Assembly (NCBI GenBank): GCA_903824575.1
Contig: CAIJXJ010000190.1
Coordinates: forward strand, 1-61,383
Origin: an uncultured Methylobacillus sp.
GTDB lineage: Bacteria > Pseudomonadota > Gammaproteobacteria > Burkholderiales > Methylophilaceae
DNA: 61,383 nucleotides
Direction of reading: 5' to 3'
The notes beneath the pieces were generated by a model. That model was not told the origin of the DNA. It searched no databases and worked only from the letters and a program-made list of their open reading frames with translations. This document shows, piece by piece, positions 23,388-34,004 of the stretch. Position 1 is the first letter of the stretch, and every line of letters starts with the position of its first letter. A program made the translations under genes and the position numbers.

Positions 23388-24349
23388 GGCTGTTCGATGA
23401 GTGCTAGCAGGGTGGTAGCGACATGCTCTGGATCGAGTTCATCCAGTCGGCTGAAATTAAGAAAGGGTGGGGCGTCTGGCTCTGCCCTCACCCCGAAAAG
23501 GGCGGGATCAGTTGCAGGATAGAGGCCTACCCCGGGCCTCTTGAGGGCGGCGGCCAGATGCATGAGGCCGGTATCCACTCCAATGACACCCTCACTTCGG
23601 CTGATGATGGCAGTCAATTGGACGAGGTCGAGCCTTGGCAATACCTGCCCTCCGGACAGGCTCAGCGTATCTGCGCGATGCTTCTCAGCAGCATTGCTCC
23701 ATGGCAATAGCACTTCATGGCCCGCTTGTCGCAGGCGGGCTATGAGGGTTGCCCAATCAGCAGCGGGATATTCCTTTTCAGCTCTGGCCGTACCATGCAG
23801 GGCAACCAGATAGCGCCTTGGCAATTCCAGGCCGATCGCGGCGGCTGGCAGGTCCAATCCATAGCGAATGGGCGTGAGAGTTGATGGCGGGTAGCCAAGG
23901 ACGCCGGCGGTGACCAGCCGATTGCGGTCAATGGCATGCAGATCCCGTGGCGCGAGGATGCGCTTGTTCAGGCAAAGAGAGGAGATGGATTCACGCGCAG
24001 AACTGAAGGCATGGCCACCGCGCCGGCCGTGCGCTAGCAGATCGACGAGCATGCTCTTGATGAGGCCTTGGGTATCGACGATCCAGTCATAGTGTTCGAG
24101 CCGCAATTGGGTGATGAAATGAATCATTTCCTGTCGGGTGGAGGCAGAGGTCAATGATTTGCGCCAGCGCCGCAGCCCGATGGGGATGACCTGCCGCACC
24201 GCCGGATGCATGGCGGGAATTGCAGCAAAATGCTCTTCGACCACCCAATCAACAAGCAGATTTGGAATGTTGGATACGGCGTCGGTCAAGGCGGGGAGCA
24301 TGTGCACCACGTCACCCAAAGAGGACATTTTGACGATCAGGATACGCAT
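23384..24349 (-). CDS. waaC: Lipopolysaccharide heptosyltransferase I
   Basis: A 321-residue GT9 glycosyltransferase with the ADP-heptose:LPS family features: N-terminal MRILIVKMSSLGDVVHMLPA, central DWIVDTQGLIKSMLVDLLAH, ALHGTARAEKEYP before the sugar-nucleotide site, and VIGVDTGLMHLAAALKRPGV near residue 255. It adds the first heptose to Kdo on lipid A at the cytoplasmic face of the inner membrane. The length and the SSLGDVVHMLPA sequence fit WaaC better than WaaF. It lies between cca and argA. Confidence 0.93.
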   Translation of the reverse strand: MRILIVKMSSLGDVVHMLPALTDAVSNIPNLLVDWVVEEHFAAIPAMHPAVRQVIPIGLRRWRKSLTSASTRQEMIHFITQLRLEHYDWIVDTQGLIKSMLVDLLAHGRRGGHAFSSARESISSLCLNKRILAPRDLHAIDRNRLVTAGVLGYPPSTLTPIRYGLDLPAAAIGLELPRRYLVALHGTARAEKEYPAADWATLIARLRQAGHEVLLPWSNAAEKHRADTLSLSGGQVLPRLDLVQLTAIISRSEGVIGVDTGLMHLAAALKRPGVGLYPATDPALFGVRAEPDAPPFLNFSRLDELDPEHVATTLLALIEQP

Positions 24350-24368
24350 TATTTAGCCCGAAAGCGCT

Positions 24369-25586
24369 TCACCGTTTGGCAACCACTGCCTTGATGGCAT
24401 CGAGACGTGCGGCAGCTACCGCATCACGAATTTTATCAGGGGAGTCGAACTGCCGCGCGATTGAACCGGCGTCAACGCTGGTTGCGACTTGCAGCAGTTG
24501 ACGCAAAAAATCAGCTTGCGGGTAGGGTTTTTGCTCAAAACCAGCTCGCCCGCGCGCATCACACTCACAGGCCTGCAGGAATTGTTCGAAGCGTTGTGGC
24601 TGGCGCAGGGCGTCAGACTCTTGCAGCAGGCGCAGCAAGGTGTCGGGGCGCATCTCGAGGGCGCGATGCATTTTTCCGTGAAAGCGGGCGACGATGATTG
24701 CAAGGTCACGGCAGTCATTAGGAACGCGCAGACGTTGGCACAGGATTTTTACCAGTCCGACACTACGTTCTTCATGGCCGATATGGCGTGGCAGTGTGTG
24801 CACCGGAGTCGTGCCCTTGCCCAAGTCGTGAGTCAGTGCGGCAAAACGAACCGGCAGGCTATAGCCGTGTTTGGCTGCATGGTCGATCACTAGCATGACG
24901 TGCACACCGGTATCAATTTCCGGGTGGTGAATACCAGGCTGCGGCACCCCCCACAGGGCATTAAGCTCTGGCAAAATTTTGGATAGAGCGCCGCATTGTC
25001 TCAATATCTCAAACATGCGCGATGGCCGTTGCTCCATCAGACCTTTTGCCAGTTCTTGCCAAACGCGCTCGGGTACCAAGGCATCGACTTCGCCGTTATC
25101 AACCATTTGGCACATCAAAGCATGAGTCTCGGCGACAATCGTGAATTGGGTAAAGCGGGCGGCAAATCTGGCCAGGCGCAGGATGCGTACCGGATCTTCG
25201 ACGAAGGCAGGGCTGACGTGACGCAACAGGCCGGATTTGAGATCCGACTGGCCGCCATAGGGGTCAATCAATGCGCCGGTATTATCCTTTGCGATGGCGT
25301 TGATGGTGAGGTCGCGCCGCGCAAGATCCTGTTCCAGGGTTACCTCAGGCGAAGCGAAGACCTGGAATCCCTTGTAGCCTTGAGCGGTCTTGCGCTCGGT
25401 GCGAGCTAGCGCATATTCGTCATGGCTGTGTGGGTGCAGGAACACGGGAAAATCACGACCGACCGGGCGGAAGCCCAACGCCACCATCTGATCGGCTGTC
25501 GCGCCCACCACGACATAATCCCGGTCCTGCACCGGCAATCCAAGCAGTTCGTCACGGACCGCCCCGCCGACACAATAGATATCCAT
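24369..25586 (-). CDS. cca: Multifunctional CCA-adding tRNA nucleotidyltransferase with HD domain
   Basis: A 405-residue class II CCA enzyme. The head domain shows CVGGAVRDELLGLPVQDRDY, the catalytic DRD, and RRDLTINAIA; the neck has DPVRILRLARFAARF. A C-terminal HD domain (AALTHDLGKGTTP, about residue 250) adds the phosphatase and 2',3'-cyclic phosphodiesterase activities seen in E. coli Cca. It builds or repairs the 3' CCA end of tRNAs. Its 3' end lies 20 bp from the waaC start. The single tRNA gene in this window already encodes CCA, so here the enzyme would act in repair. Confidence 0.95.
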   Translation of the reverse strand: MDIYCVGGAVRDELLGLPVQDRDYVVVGATADQMVALGFRPVGRDFPVFLHPHSHDEYALARTERKTAQGYKGFQVFASPEVTLEQDLARRDLTINAIAKDNTGALIDPYGGQSDLKSGLLRHVSPAFVEDPVRILRLARFAARFTQFTIVAETHALMCQMVDNGEVDALVPERVWQELAKGLMEQRPSRMFEILRQCGALSKILPELNALWGVPQPGIHHPEIDTGVHVMLVIDHAAKHGYSLPVRFAALTHDLGKGTTPVHTLPRHIGHEERSVGLVKILCQRLRVPNDCRDLAIIVARFHGKMHRALEMRPDTLLRLLQESDALRQPQRFEQFLQACECDARGRAGFEQKPYPQADFLRQLLQVATSVDAGSIARQFDSPDKIRDAVAAARLDAIKAVVAKR

Positions 25587-25725
25587 ACGCTATGTTCCGC
25601 CGGAGCCACTGCCGTGCGTGCAGATGCCCGTTGATTGATAATGGCTTGGGTCGTCCGGTGGCAGTGGGTGCATTGATCCGGGTTTCATCGCGCTATTATA
25701 AAGAGGGGTGGCTTTTAAGCATCCG

Positions 25726-27663
25726 TTATTCGGCGTCGTCCGCCGCTGCCACACCGGTACCACCCCCCGCGATCTGGCCGAGGCGTTGTTTGAGGGTTTG
25801 AATCTTGATGCCGACCTGATGCGAATAGTAATGGGCGTTGCTCATCACTTTTTCAACGTAATTGCGCGTTTCATTAAAGGGGATGGTTTCGGCATAGATC
25901 GCGCCTTCCATCGGTTGAACATCTCTCCAGCGCTTGGCCCGGCTGGGGCCGGCATTATAGGCTGCAGTTGCCATGACTGGTTGACCTCCCATCTTGTCCA
26001 GCGTGTAGCGCAGGTAGTGGGTGCCAAACTGAATATTGGTATCCAGTTCATTGATCATGTTGTGGCTGAAACTGTTGACACCTATGCGTTTGGCTATCCA
26101 TTTTGCCGTGGCCGGCATGACCTGCATCAGGCCGGCGGCGCCGACACCGGACTTGGCGTGGCTGATGAAACGGCTTTCCTGCCGAATCAAGCCATAAACC
26201 CAGGCTTCGTCCAGTCCATTTTCGCGCGCGTAATTCTGCATTTTTTCGCGGTACGGGGTGGGGAAACGCAAGGCAAAGTCATGCGTCAGTTTAGTCTTGT
26301 CGGCCGTATTGATGGCCACATCATACCATTCCTCACGCATGGCGATTTCAGCCGCCGTGATCAGCTTCTTGTCATCAAAATCACGCAGGGACCAGGCCCA
26401 TTCATTGCGCGCTTCCCAACGTAAGTCAACACGATGTAACTCCAGTGCGCGTGCTATCCCAGGCATCTGGCGCATGTTGCGTACATCTTCTTCGCTGGCC
26501 TTGTAGGGGACTGGTATGGCATCGATGATGTCACCCAGTTCTTCTTCAGCCAACAAACCGTAAAAACTGCGCTCACGGGAAAGGGGTAACAGCGTCGCAT
26601 TAGCTACCGCCATCTGGCCTTTTTCCTTCAAGGCACGACCCTTCCAGAAGCGCCAGGCCGGCTCGTCCTGCATGGACTGTGGCATGGCGGTCAGGGTGGC
26701 CAGCAATGCATCCCAGTTCTTCGCCCGCAGCGCCGCGCGGGCACGCCAAGCCTGTTGCTCGTTGTTAAGCGGTGAGTCGGCCGCCAGGGCATACCAATTC
26801 AGCGCAACAGGGTCATGGCGCTTGGCGGCGTGCATTGCCATCCGTCCCCACAGGTAACGCTGTTCTTCCACGCTGTAACTGCTTTTCACCGACTTCCACA
26901 AATCCAGCGCGAGGTCTGGTTGGCTGTGCGACAGGTGATCCAGGGCAGTAAGGTTGAGTTCGCGACCGAATCGACTCTTGCTGCTGACAGTTTTCTTTTC
27001 CAGCGTACGCTGTGGATTTTCGACTACCCGGTCCAATTGTTTCAAGTTGGCCGCGTCTATTTGCGGCAGTCTCGACAAGACAGCTCTGGCCACCGAGATA
27101 TTGCCTTGTTCCAGTGCCAGCCTGAAGCGGGACCAGAGGGCATCCTGAGTTAATACGCCAGCCTTGACCATTTTTTCAAATAAAGCCTCGCAATTGGCGG
27201 GCTGGTCATTTGCAGTCATCCATAGTGCTTTGCCCTGTTCAAGGGCTGCATCCTCGCCAAGCGCTACGCGTCCGCTAATGGCGTAGCAGCTGACGGCCAC
27301 ATCCTCAGTGGAACTCCTGGGAAGTTCGTCGAAAAATGTTGCCCAGTCTTCACGCTTGCCCAGTTTCTTTAACCACTCGACACGAATTCGTTCTGAAAAC
27401 GGCAGCTCGGCATAGCGGGTAAGAAATTCATGCACATCAGGCGGGTCCGATTGCTCCAGATGTAGCAGCATGCGCCAGTATTCAACATAAGGTGCGAGGA
27501 TGTAATTTTCTGCCTGCAGGAGCCTGGAATAGGTCACCAGCGCGCGTTCGTCTTGCGCCTTGTAAGCATCGCGTGCGGCGATAAAAGTATCCTGCGGCGT
27601 GTCAGCCCAGACTGACCCGCAGAGCAACAGAGAAAAACCGACAAAAAACCATTTGAACCGCAT
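25726..27663 (-). CDS. slt: Soluble lytic murein transglycosylase
   Basis: The start is the ATG at 27663 (MRFKWFFVGFSLLLCGSVWA), giving a signal peptide and 645 residues; an upstream TTG at 27687 would add eight residues. Residues about 25-450 form the superhelical Slt70 U-domain (repeated helices such as LWGRMAMHAAKRHDPVALNW). The C-terminal SLT domain carries YGLIRQESRFISHAKS with the catalytic Glu, then GAAGLMQVMPATAKWIAKRI and ATAAYNAGPSRAKRWRDVQ. It cleaves the glycan MurNAc-GlcNAc bond in the periplasm, forming 1,6-anhydroMurNAc. It belongs with the cell-wall theme of the neighbouring dcw cluster. Confidence 0.94.
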   Translation of the reverse strand: MRFKWFFVGFSLLLCGSVWADTPQDTFIAARDAYKAQDERALVTYSRLLQAENYILAPYVEYWRMLLHLEQSDPPDVHEFLTRYAELPFSERIRVEWLKKLGKREDWATFFDELPRSSTEDVAVSCYAISGRVALGEDAALEQGKALWMTANDQPANCEALFEKMVKAGVLTQDALWSRFRLALEQGNISVARAVLSRLPQIDAANLKQLDRVVENPQRTLEKKTVSSKSRFGRELNLTALDHLSHSQPDLALDLWKSVKSSYSVEEQRYLWGRMAMHAAKRHDPVALNWYALAADSPLNNEQQAWRARAALRAKNWDALLATLTAMPQSMQDEPAWRFWKGRALKEKGQMAVANATLLPLSRERSFYGLLAEEELGDIIDAIPVPYKASEEDVRNMRQMPGIARALELHRVDLRWEARNEWAWSLRDFDDKKLITAAEIAMREEWYDVAINTADKTKLTHDFALRFPTPYREKMQNYARENGLDEAWVYGLIRQESRFISHAKSGVGAAGLMQVMPATAKWIAKRIGVNSFSHNMINELDTNIQFGTHYLRYTLDKMGGQPVMATAAYNAGPSRAKRWRDVQPMEGAIYAETIPFNETRNYVEKVMSNAHYYSHQVGIKIQTLKQRLGQIAGGGTGVAAADDAE

Positions 27664-27735
27664 GACACCAATCAACGCAATGAACAACCTGTTAAAAAAA
27701 CGCTTGACGCTAGCCCATAGTCCTCGGTCCTGTCG

Positions 27736-27918
27736 TTAAAACAGGATGATCCTGCCCATGGCGAAAACCGCGCCAACGACTAGCAGCAGCATGGCGCAGA
27801 ACTTGAACAATTGCCAGGTGAAACGCAGATAGCGCCGGTCACGCGTAATGACGAAGACAGCAAACGAAACTGCTACGGCAATCCCACCCAACATGAGCAA
27901 GAAACGCAACACCAGCAT
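27736..27918 (-). CDS. Small two-helix membrane protein
   Basis: A 60-residue hydrophobic protein (MLVLRFLLMLGGIAVAVSFA ... LLLVVGAVFAMGRIILF) with two membrane segments around a basic loop RDRRYLRFTW. GAGG 7 nt before ATG supports translation. It lies 24 bp downstream of lpxC on the same strand, so it is probably the last gene of the dcw/lpxC run. I do not recognise a named family, and no function is proposed. Confidence 0.6.
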   Translation of the reverse strand: MLVLRFLLMLGGIAVAVSFAVFVITRDRRYLRFTWQLFKFCAMLLLVVGAVFAMGRIILF

Positions 27919-27942
27919 TACCGGCCTCGCAACATGAAAGAT

Positions 27943-28857
27943 TTAAGCCGGTTGTAGCAGGGGCAGATTGAAGCCACGCGGGGCCTCTTCTGCATGCTCG
28001 AAACTGGCGTATTCCCAAGCCCCGGTATCGGCCAGCAAGGCGCGCAACAATTTGTTGTTGAGCGCGTGCCCCGACTTGTAAGCACCAAAGGCTCCAATCA
28101 AGGGGTGGCCAAGAATATACAAATCGCCGATAGCGTCTAACACCTTGTGCTTGACGAACTCATCTTCATAACGCAAGCCATCACTGTTGAGGATGCGATA
28201 TTCATCCAGTACCACGGCATTATCCAGGCTGCCGCCACGCGCCAGACCCATGGCACGCAACGCTTCAACTTCGTGCATGAAACCGAAAGTACGCGCACGA
28301 CTGATTTCCTTGATGTAGGCATGCTCGGCAAAATCGATGGTGACTGATTTTCCGGTATGCTCAATCACGGGATGGTCGAAATCGATGGAAAAATCGATCT
28401 TGAAGCCATTATATGGGTCTAAGCGCGCCCATTTGTCGCCGTCCTGAATTTCGACCGAGTTCTTGATGCGGATGAACTTCTTCGCCACCGGTTGCTCGAC
28501 GATACCGGCTGATTGCAGCAGATAGACAAACGGGCCGGAGCTACCGTCTAGAATTGGCAGTTCGGAAGCATTGAGTTCGACGCAGGCATTGTCGACACCC
28601 AGGCCCGCAAGCGCCGACATCAGGTGCTCTACCGTAGCTACGCGCACGCCATCAACGGCCAGCGTCGAGGAGAGTCGGGTGTCCTGTACATGTTCGGGTC
28701 GCGCCTGAATTTCCTTGGGGGGATCAAGATCGACGCGCCGGAACACGATACCGGTATCGGGCAGGGCAGGTCGCAAGGTAATCGCCACCTTGTCTCCGGT
28801 ATGCAATCCAACGCCGGTGGCGCGGATCACATTCTTGAGTGTACGCTGCTTCAACAC
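27943..28857 (-). CDS. lpxC: UDP-3-O-acyl-N-acetylglucosamine deacetylase
   Basis: A 304-residue zinc amidase. It shows the N-terminal [19 protein letters not shown], the Zn ligand His in [15 protein letters not shown], and the second cluster [20 protein letters not shown] followed by GHALNN. It performs the committed step of lipid A synthesis in the cytoplasm. It closes the dcw cluster 71 bp after ftsZ, the usual arrangement in beta- and gammaproteobacteria. Confidence 0.97.
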   Translation of the reverse strand: MLKQRTLKNVIRATGVGLHTGDKVAITLRPALPDTGIVFRRVDLDPPKEIQARPEHVQDTRLSSTLAVDGVRVATVEHLMSALAGLGVDNACVELNASELPILDGSSGPFVYLLQSAGIVEQPVAKKFIRIKNSVEIQDGDKWARLDPYNGFKIDFSIDFDHPVIEHTGKSVTIDFAEHAYIKEISRARTFGFMHEVEALRAMGLARGGSLDNAVVLDEYRILNSDGLRYEDEFVKHKVLDAIGDLYILGHPLIGAFGAYKSGHALNNKLLRALLADTGAWEYASFEHAEEAPRGFNLPLLQPA

Positions 28858-28928
28858 CCGATAACCTTTCTCATTGATTCAACAGGATTTTACAGTAAAA
28901 CCCTGTGCTTCGCGAGCGCTCCTTGATC

Positions 28929-30098
28929 TCAATCCGCCTGCTTGCGTAGAAACGCAGGAATGTCGAATTCGTCCATGCCGGTCGATTTCATCGCTTCGAC
29001 CTGAGCACGGCGATTGCTGGAGAACGCGGCGGGAACAGACTCTTCAGTGTTGGTCGATCCATAAAACACTGGTTGGTTGTTGGTGCCTGTCATCAGCGGC
29101 GGCATTACCTTGAGTTCAGGCTTTTGCTGGCGACGGACAGTACCGCCAGCGAGACCGGTAGCGACCAGGGTAATGCGCAGATTTTCGCCTAGAGACTCGT
29201 CAAATACGTTGCCGACGAAAACCGATGCATCCTCTGCAGTGAACGACTTGATGGTGTTCATCACTTCATAGTATTCATCCAGCGTGAAGGAGTCTGAGCT
29301 GGAGGAAATATTGACCAGAACGCCGCGGGCGCCTTCCAGGTTGACGTTTTCCAGGAACGGGCTGTTGACGGCCTGCTCTGCCGCAATACGTGCTCGGCCT
29401 TCGCCGCTGGCGACGGCTGAACCCATCATGGCCATGCCGTTTTCGCTCATGACGGTACGAACATCTGCAAAGTCAACGTTGATTTCGCCATCTCCATTGA
29501 TGACTTCTGCAATGCCGGCCACCGCGTTGTGCAGTACGCCATTGGCGGCACGATAGGCATCCTTCACTGTGATCTTGCCACCCAGGACCTGGATCAGTTT
29601 TTCATTGGGGACGACCAGCAAGGAATCGACGTGTTTGGTCAACTCCAGGATGCCGGCTTCGGCTAGTGTCATGCGCTTGTTTTCGAAGCCGAATGGTTTT
29701 GTAACGACTGCCACCGTCAGGATGCCCAGTTCCTTGGCGATTTCTGCCACCACGGGTGCGGCTCCCGTGCCGGTTCCGCCACCCATGCCGGCGGTGATGA
29801 ACAGCATGTCGGCACCATCGATGATTTCGGCAATGCGTTCCCGATCTTCCAGCGCTGCCTCACGCCCCATTTCCGGACGCCCGCCTGCGCCCAATCCGCG
29901 CGTTAGTTCGGTGCCCAGTTGCAACTGCACCTTGGCACGACTTCTTTTCAAAACCTGCATGTCGGTGTTGGCGCAAATGAATTCTACGCCGGTCACGCCC
30001 ATCTCGATCATGTGTTCGACTGCGTTGCCACCGCAACCACCCACACCGATTACCTTGATGACAGCCTCTTGTGAATTACTATCCATGATTTCAAACAT
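28929..30098 (-). CDS. ftsZ: Cell division protein FtsZ
   Basis: A 389-residue tubulin-like GTPase. Landmarks are VIGVGGCGGNAVEHMI, the tubulin signature AGMGGGTGTGAAPVV (near residue 105) and the T7 loop NVDFADVRTVM. The C-terminal peptide DEFDIPAFLRKQAD is the binding site for FtsA, ZipA and SlmA. AGGGAGG 6 nt before ATG fixes the start. It polymerises into the Z-ring. It is preceded by ftsA (80-bp gap) and followed by lpxC. Confidence 0.98.
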   Translation of the reverse strand: MFEIMDSNSQEAVIKVIGVGGCGGNAVEHMIEMGVTGVEFICANTDMQVLKRSRAKVQLQLGTELTRGLGAGGRPEMGREAALEDRERIAEIIDGADMLFITAGMGGGTGTGAAPVVAEIAKELGILTVAVVTKPFGFENKRMTLAEAGILELTKHVDSLLVVPNEKLIQVLGGKITVKDAYRAANGVLHNAVAGIAEVINGDGEINVDFADVRTVMSENGMAMMGSAVASGEGRARIAAEQAVNSPFLENVNLEGARGVLVNISSSSDSFTLDEYYEVMNTIKSFTAEDASVFVGNVFDESLGENLRITLVATGLAGGTVRRQQKPELKVMPPLMTGTNNQPVFYGSTNTEESVPAAFSSNRRAQVEAMKSTGMDEFDIPAFLRKQAD

Positions 30099-30178
30099 CG
30101 TGTTTCCTCCCTGTTATTTGCCTAAATCAAAAACAAACCCAAAAACCATCAGTAATTACTAAACCAACCCCATCAATA

Positions 30179-31417
30179 TTAAAAATTGCCTTGAAACCAG
30201 CTCTTCATTTTCTCCAACACACGGCCAAACGAATTTGTTTCGAGCTGCCCCTGGATGTGCCGCTCTACCTGTTGTTTTCCCATTAACACCAAGCCGACGC
30301 CGGTGGCATAACGCGGATTGCTCACTACTTCCGACAAGCCACCGACATGTCGCGGCATGCCCATGCGCACCGGCACGTGGAAAATTTCTTCGCCCAGTTC
30401 GACCATGCCGCGCATCAGGCTGCTGCCTCCGGTGATGACAATGCCGGAGGCGATCATTTCTTCCATGCCACTGCGGCGCAATTCGTTCAGTACGAACTCA
30501 TACAACTCGACTGCGCGCGGCTCGATCACTTCGGCCAGCGTTTGCACCGACAGCTGGCGCGGGTCTCGCCCGTCGACCCCCGGTACTTCGACGATTTCCT
30601 TGGCATCCGCCAGTTGGCGTAGCGCGCAACCGTATTTGACCTTGATGTCTTCGGCCGATTGGGTCGGAGTACGAAATGCCACGGCGATGTCGTTGGTCAT
30701 CTGGTCGCCGGCAATCGGCACGACGGCGGTATGGCGGATCGATCCTTGCTTGAATACGGCGATATCCGTGGTGCCACCGCCGATGTCAACCAGGCAAACC
30801 CCCAGTTCTTTTTCGTCTTCGGTTAGCGTCGCCACACTGGAGGCCAAGGGTTGAAGCACCAGATCGCTCACTTCCAGGCCGCAACGCTTGACGCACTTGA
30901 TGATGTTCTGGGCGGCCGAAACGGCGCCGGTGACGATGTGTACCTTCACTTCCAGCTTCATGCCGCTCATGCCGATTGGCTCGCGGACATCCTCTTGGCC
31001 ATCGATGATGAATTCCTGCGTCAGGATATGCAGGATCTGCTGATCAGTCGGCAAGGCAATGGCGCGCGCGGTTTCCACCACGCGATCGACGTCGGCTTGC
31101 ATCACTTCGGCATCCTTGATTTTGACCATGCCATGCGAATTGAGGCTCTTGATATGGCTGCCGGCGATGCCGGTAAATACGCTGGTGATCTTGCAATCCG
31201 CCATCAATTCAGCTTCTTCCAGCGCGCGCTGGATGGATTGAACCGTGGCATCGATGTTGACCACAACGCCCTTGCGCAACCCTTTGGACACGTGCTGACC
31301 GAGGCCGATGACCTTGAGGCCGCCGTCAGCTTGCAACTCAGCCACGATGGCGACGATCTTTGAGGTGCCAATATCGAGGCCTACGATCAGGTTATTCATT
31401 TCATTTATTTTGCTCAT
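30179..31417 (-). CDS. ftsA: Cell division protein FtsA
   Basis: A 412-residue actin-fold ATPase. It begins MSKINEMNNLIVGLDIGTSK, with GGAG 7 nt before the ATG. Visible motifs are VGLDIGTSKIVAIVAE (phosphate 1), CLVDIGGGTTDIAVFKQGSI (phosphate 2), VPIAGDQMTNDIA and GIVITGGSSLMRGMVEL (adenosine). The C-terminal amphipathic tail EKMKSWFQGNF is the membrane-targeting helix. It tethers FtsZ to the inner membrane and recruits later division proteins. It follows ftsQ by 28 bp. Confidence 0.97.
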   Translation of the reverse strand: MSKINEMNNLIVGLDIGTSKIVAIVAELQADGGLKVIGLGQHVSKGLRKGVVVNIDATVQSIQRALEEAELMADCKITSVFTGIAGSHIKSLNSHGMVKIKDAEVMQADVDRVVETARAIALPTDQQILHILTQEFIIDGQEDVREPIGMSGMKLEVKVHIVTGAVSAAQNIIKCVKRCGLEVSDLVLQPLASSVATLTEDEKELGVCLVDIGGGTTDIAVFKQGSIRHTAVVPIAGDQMTNDIAVAFRTPTQSAEDIKVKYGCALRQLADAKEIVEVPGVDGRDPRQLSVQTLAEVIEPRAVELYEFVLNELRRSGMEEMIASGIVITGGSSLMRGMVELGEEIFHVPVRMGMPRHVGGLSEVVSNPRYATGVGLVLMGKQQVERHIQGQLETNSFGRVLEKMKSWFQGNF

Positions 31418-31445
31418 GTAATTCTCCGCTCAACGCTGCTCCTGT

Positions 31446-32162
31446 TCATGTGCCACGGCCAGTCGCTGCCATTGGCTTCCTTACTGCAAAGCCATTGGGA
31501 TAGCGCAGGTCAGCATAGGCGACAGATACCCCGGACGCCCCCAGGGTCTTGCCATAGGCCGCTGCAAATTTCTTCAATCGTGCCTCCGCTTGATCACGTC
31601 CCAGTTCGATCACCATGCCCTTGTCGGTGCCTATCTGCCATGCTCGACGCGGTGTCAGGGCCAGTTGCATGACTCGCAGTCCGGTCGGTGCCAACAACGC
31701 GCTATAGGTGCCAAAATGACTGGCGACTTCACCTACACCATCACCCGGCCCGTAAAACGCTGGCAAATCCGTGTCTGAGGCGGCGTGGAACAATTCACCA
31801 TAAGTATTGACCAGCGCAACATTGCCCCAGCGCGCCAGCTCCCGGTGCTCTTCTACCGTTACTTCTAGCGTTGCCGGCCAGCGGCGGCGCACGCTTACAT
31901 TGCGTACCCAAGGCAACTTCTGGAAGGCATCGCGTGCCTGTTCCAGGTTCACGGTAAAAAAGTTGCCGTGCAAATGCCTGCCCACGATCAGCTTCAACTG
32001 CTCGCGCGTCACATGCTTCAGGTCGCCGTCCACTTTGACTTCTTTTAATGGAAAGATTGGCAAGTGCACTAGCACGAATAGCATGGCGTACATCATCAGT
32101 ACGGCCGCCGTCGCGTAGAACAGGTTGGCAAACCACAACAGTGCTTGCGGCTTATTCCACAC
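31446..32162 (-). CDS. ftsQ: Cell division protein FtsQ
   Basis: A 238-residue bitopic membrane protein with a short cytoplasmic N-terminus, one membrane segment ([20 protein letters not shown]) and a periplasmic POTRA domain ([40 protein letters not shown]). It ends with the FtsQ-specific beta domain ([34 protein letters not shown]). It links early and late division proteins through FtsB and FtsL. Its start overlaps the 3' end of ddlB by 11 bp. Confidence 0.95.
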   Translation of the reverse strand: MWNKPQALLWFANLFYATAAVLMMYAMLFVLVHLPIFPLKEVKVDGDLKHVTREQLKLIVGRHLHGNFFTVNLEQARDAFQKLPWVRNVSVRRRWPATLEVTVEEHRELARWGNVALVNTYGELFHAASDTDLPAFYGPGDGVGEVASHFGTYSALLAPTGLRVMQLALTPRRAWQIGTDKGMVIELGRDQAEARLKKFAAAYGKTLGASGVSVAYADLRYPNGFAVRKPMAATGRGT

Positions 32163-33057
32163 AAGTCATCTCCAGAATCTGCAACACCAGTTGGTCAAAG
32201 GAAATGCCAGCTGCTCGCGCACCCATCGGCACCAGGCTGTGATCGGTCATGCCGGGCGAAGTATTGGCCTCAATGAAATAATGTTGGCCGGTCTCATCCA
32301 TCAGAAAATCGACCCGTCCCCAGCCGCGCCCGCCCAGCACGCGAAAAGCTTGCAGCGCCTGTGTCCGAATCGAGGATTCTTGCGCCGCATTCAGGCCTGC
32401 CGGACACAGGTATCTGGTGTCGTCGCGCAGGTACTTGGCCTCATAATCATAAAATTCATTCGCCGGCACGATGCGGATGATGGGTAATGCCGTATTGCCA
32501 AGAATGCCGACGGTGAATTCGCCTGCGCCGACGAAGCGTTCGGCCAAAACCAGACTGTCATATTGGGCCGCTTCACGATAGGCAGCACTGAGACCTCCTG
32601 CCTGTTTTACCTTGCTGATGCCGATACTGGAGCCTTCGCAGGCCGGCTTGACGAACAGGGGCAGGCCCAGGTGCGCCTCGATCGCTGCGAAATCACTGTC
32701 TGGCGTCACCAGTTCAAACGCCGGGGTGGGAATTCCTGCGGCCTGCCACAGCAGCTTGGTACGCCATTTGTCCATGCCGATGGCCGACGCCATGACGCCG
32801 CTACCGGTGTAGGGAATGCCCAGAAGTTCGAGCGCGCCCTGAATGGTGCCATCTTCGCCAAAATGGCCATGCAGGGCGATGAAGGTGCGGTCGTAGCCTT
32901 CCAGATCATGCAGCGGATGCTCGGCCGGATCGAAGGCGTGCGCATCCACGCCGCTCCGGATCAACGCTGCCATGACCGCGTCGCCGCTTTTTAGCGAGAC
33001 GGCGCGTTCGGCAGATTTTCCGCCCATTAGTACTGCTACTTTGCCAAATTTGCTCAT
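32152..33057 (-). CDS. ddlB: D-alanine--D-alanine ligase
   Basis: A 301-residue ATP-grasp enzyme. It starts [20 protein letters not shown]; later motifs are [20 protein letters not shown], the ATP-binding [19 protein letters not shown] and the Mg-binding [19 protein letters not shown]. It makes the D-Ala-D-Ala dipeptide used by MurF. It lies between murB and ftsQ in the dcw cluster. A 68-bp gap with a loose inverted repeat separates it from murB. Confidence 0.96.
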   Translation of the reverse strand: MSKFGKVAVLMGGKSAERAVSLKSGDAVMAALIRSGVDAHAFDPAEHPLHDLEGYDRTFIALHGHFGEDGTIQGALELLGIPYTGSGVMASAIGMDKWRTKLLWQAAGIPTPAFELVTPDSDFAAIEAHLGLPLFVKPACEGSSIGISKVKQAGGLSAAYREAAQYDSLVLAERFVGAGEFTVGILGNTALPIIRIVPANEFYDYEAKYLRDDTRYLCPAGLNAAQESSIRTQALQAFRVLGGRGWGRVDFLMDETGQHYFIEANTSPGMTDHSLVPMGARAAGISFDQLVLQILEMTCVE

Positions 33058-33072
33058 AGTCTTTAGTCCTTG

Positions 33073-33119
33073 GTCGTTAGTTGTTGGTTGGTAGCCTCAC
33101 CCAACTAGTTACTAACGAC
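33073..33119. repeat. Inverted repeat GTCGTTAGT / ACTAACGAC between murB and ddlB
   Basis: Nine-base perfect arms at 33073-33081 and 33111-33119, with inner GGTTGG/CCAAC complementarity. It fills the only sizeable gap between murB and ddlB and has no U-tract. Confidence 0.45.
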
Positions 33120-33125
33120 TAGCGT

Positions 33126-34004
33126 CTAGTCGCTGTTTTCCCCAATAATCTTCACTTCCCGTTGCAAGTTCACACCCTGTTCCTGTAGTACCGTGTGGTG
33201 TACATGCACGATCAATTTTTCTATCTCCGCCGCTGATGCTTCCCCCAGATTGACGATGAAATTGGCGTGCTTCTCCGATACCTGTGCGTCGCCTATGGAA
33301 AATCCCTTCAGGCCGCAGGCTTCAATCAGGCGCGCAGCGTGATCACCTTCCGGATTGCGGAACACTGATCCTGCGTTGGGAAGATTGATTGGTTGTGTGG
33401 CGAGGCGCTTGGCCAGCAGGGTTTTGATTCTGTCTTCACTCGCGTTAACGTCCCCCGTCGCCAGATGAAACCAGGCGGCGACGAACCATTCTTCGCCGGG
33501 CAAGCTGACATGGCGGTAGCCTATTTCCAGTTCGATCTGGGCGCGCTCATGAAGATGGCCGTGACGGTCGATGGTCAGTGCGCGCTTTACCAGATCCCAG
33601 GTTTCGCCGCCATGGCAGCCAGCGTTCATGGCTAGCGCCCCTCCCACGGTGCCCGGTACGCCGGCCAGAAATTCGGCGCCGCCCAGGCCATTCCTGGCCG
33701 TGAATTTGGCCAACTTGGCACAGGTCACGCCGGCCTCGGCATACACTATTTCACCTTCAAATCGCAATTCGTTCAGGCAATCGTGCATCAGGATGACAGT
33801 GCCTCGAATGCCGCCATCACGCACCAGTAAATTTGATCCCAGTCCGATGAAATGGACTGGTTCGCCGTGCGGCAGACCCTTCAGGAATTGCTGCAGATCC
33901 TGCAGGCTGGCGGGCAGGTAGAGCTGATCTGCCATGCCACCTGCGCGCCAACTGGTGTAGCGCCGCATGGGTTCGTGCATCAGCAATTTTCCGCAAGCTG
34001 TCAT
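33126..34004 (-). CDS. murB: UDP-N-acetylenolpyruvoylglucosamine reductase
   Basis: A 292-residue FAD enzyme of the shorter type IIa-like class. FAD-binding features are [40 protein letters not shown] and [20 protein letters not shown]. The catalytic loop is [19 protein letters not shown], and [18 protein letters not shown] is near the end. It reduces UDP-GlcNAc-enolpyruvate to UDP-MurNAc with NADPH. It overlaps the murC stop by 4 bp. Confidence 0.96.
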   Translation of the reverse strand: MTACGKLLMHEPMRRYTSWRAGGMADQLYLPASLQDLQQFLKGLPHGEPVHFIGLGSNLLVRDGGIRGTVILMHDCLNELRFEGEIVYAEAGVTCAKLAKFTARNGLGGAEFLAGVPGTVGGALAMNAGCHGGETWDLVKRALTIDRHGHLHERAQIELEIGYRHVSLPGEEWFVAAWFHLATGDVNASEDRIKTLLAKRLATQPINLPNAGSVFRNPEGDHAARLIEACGLKGFSIGDAQVSEKHANFIVNLGEASAAEIEKLIVHVHHTVLQEQGVNLQREVKIIGENSD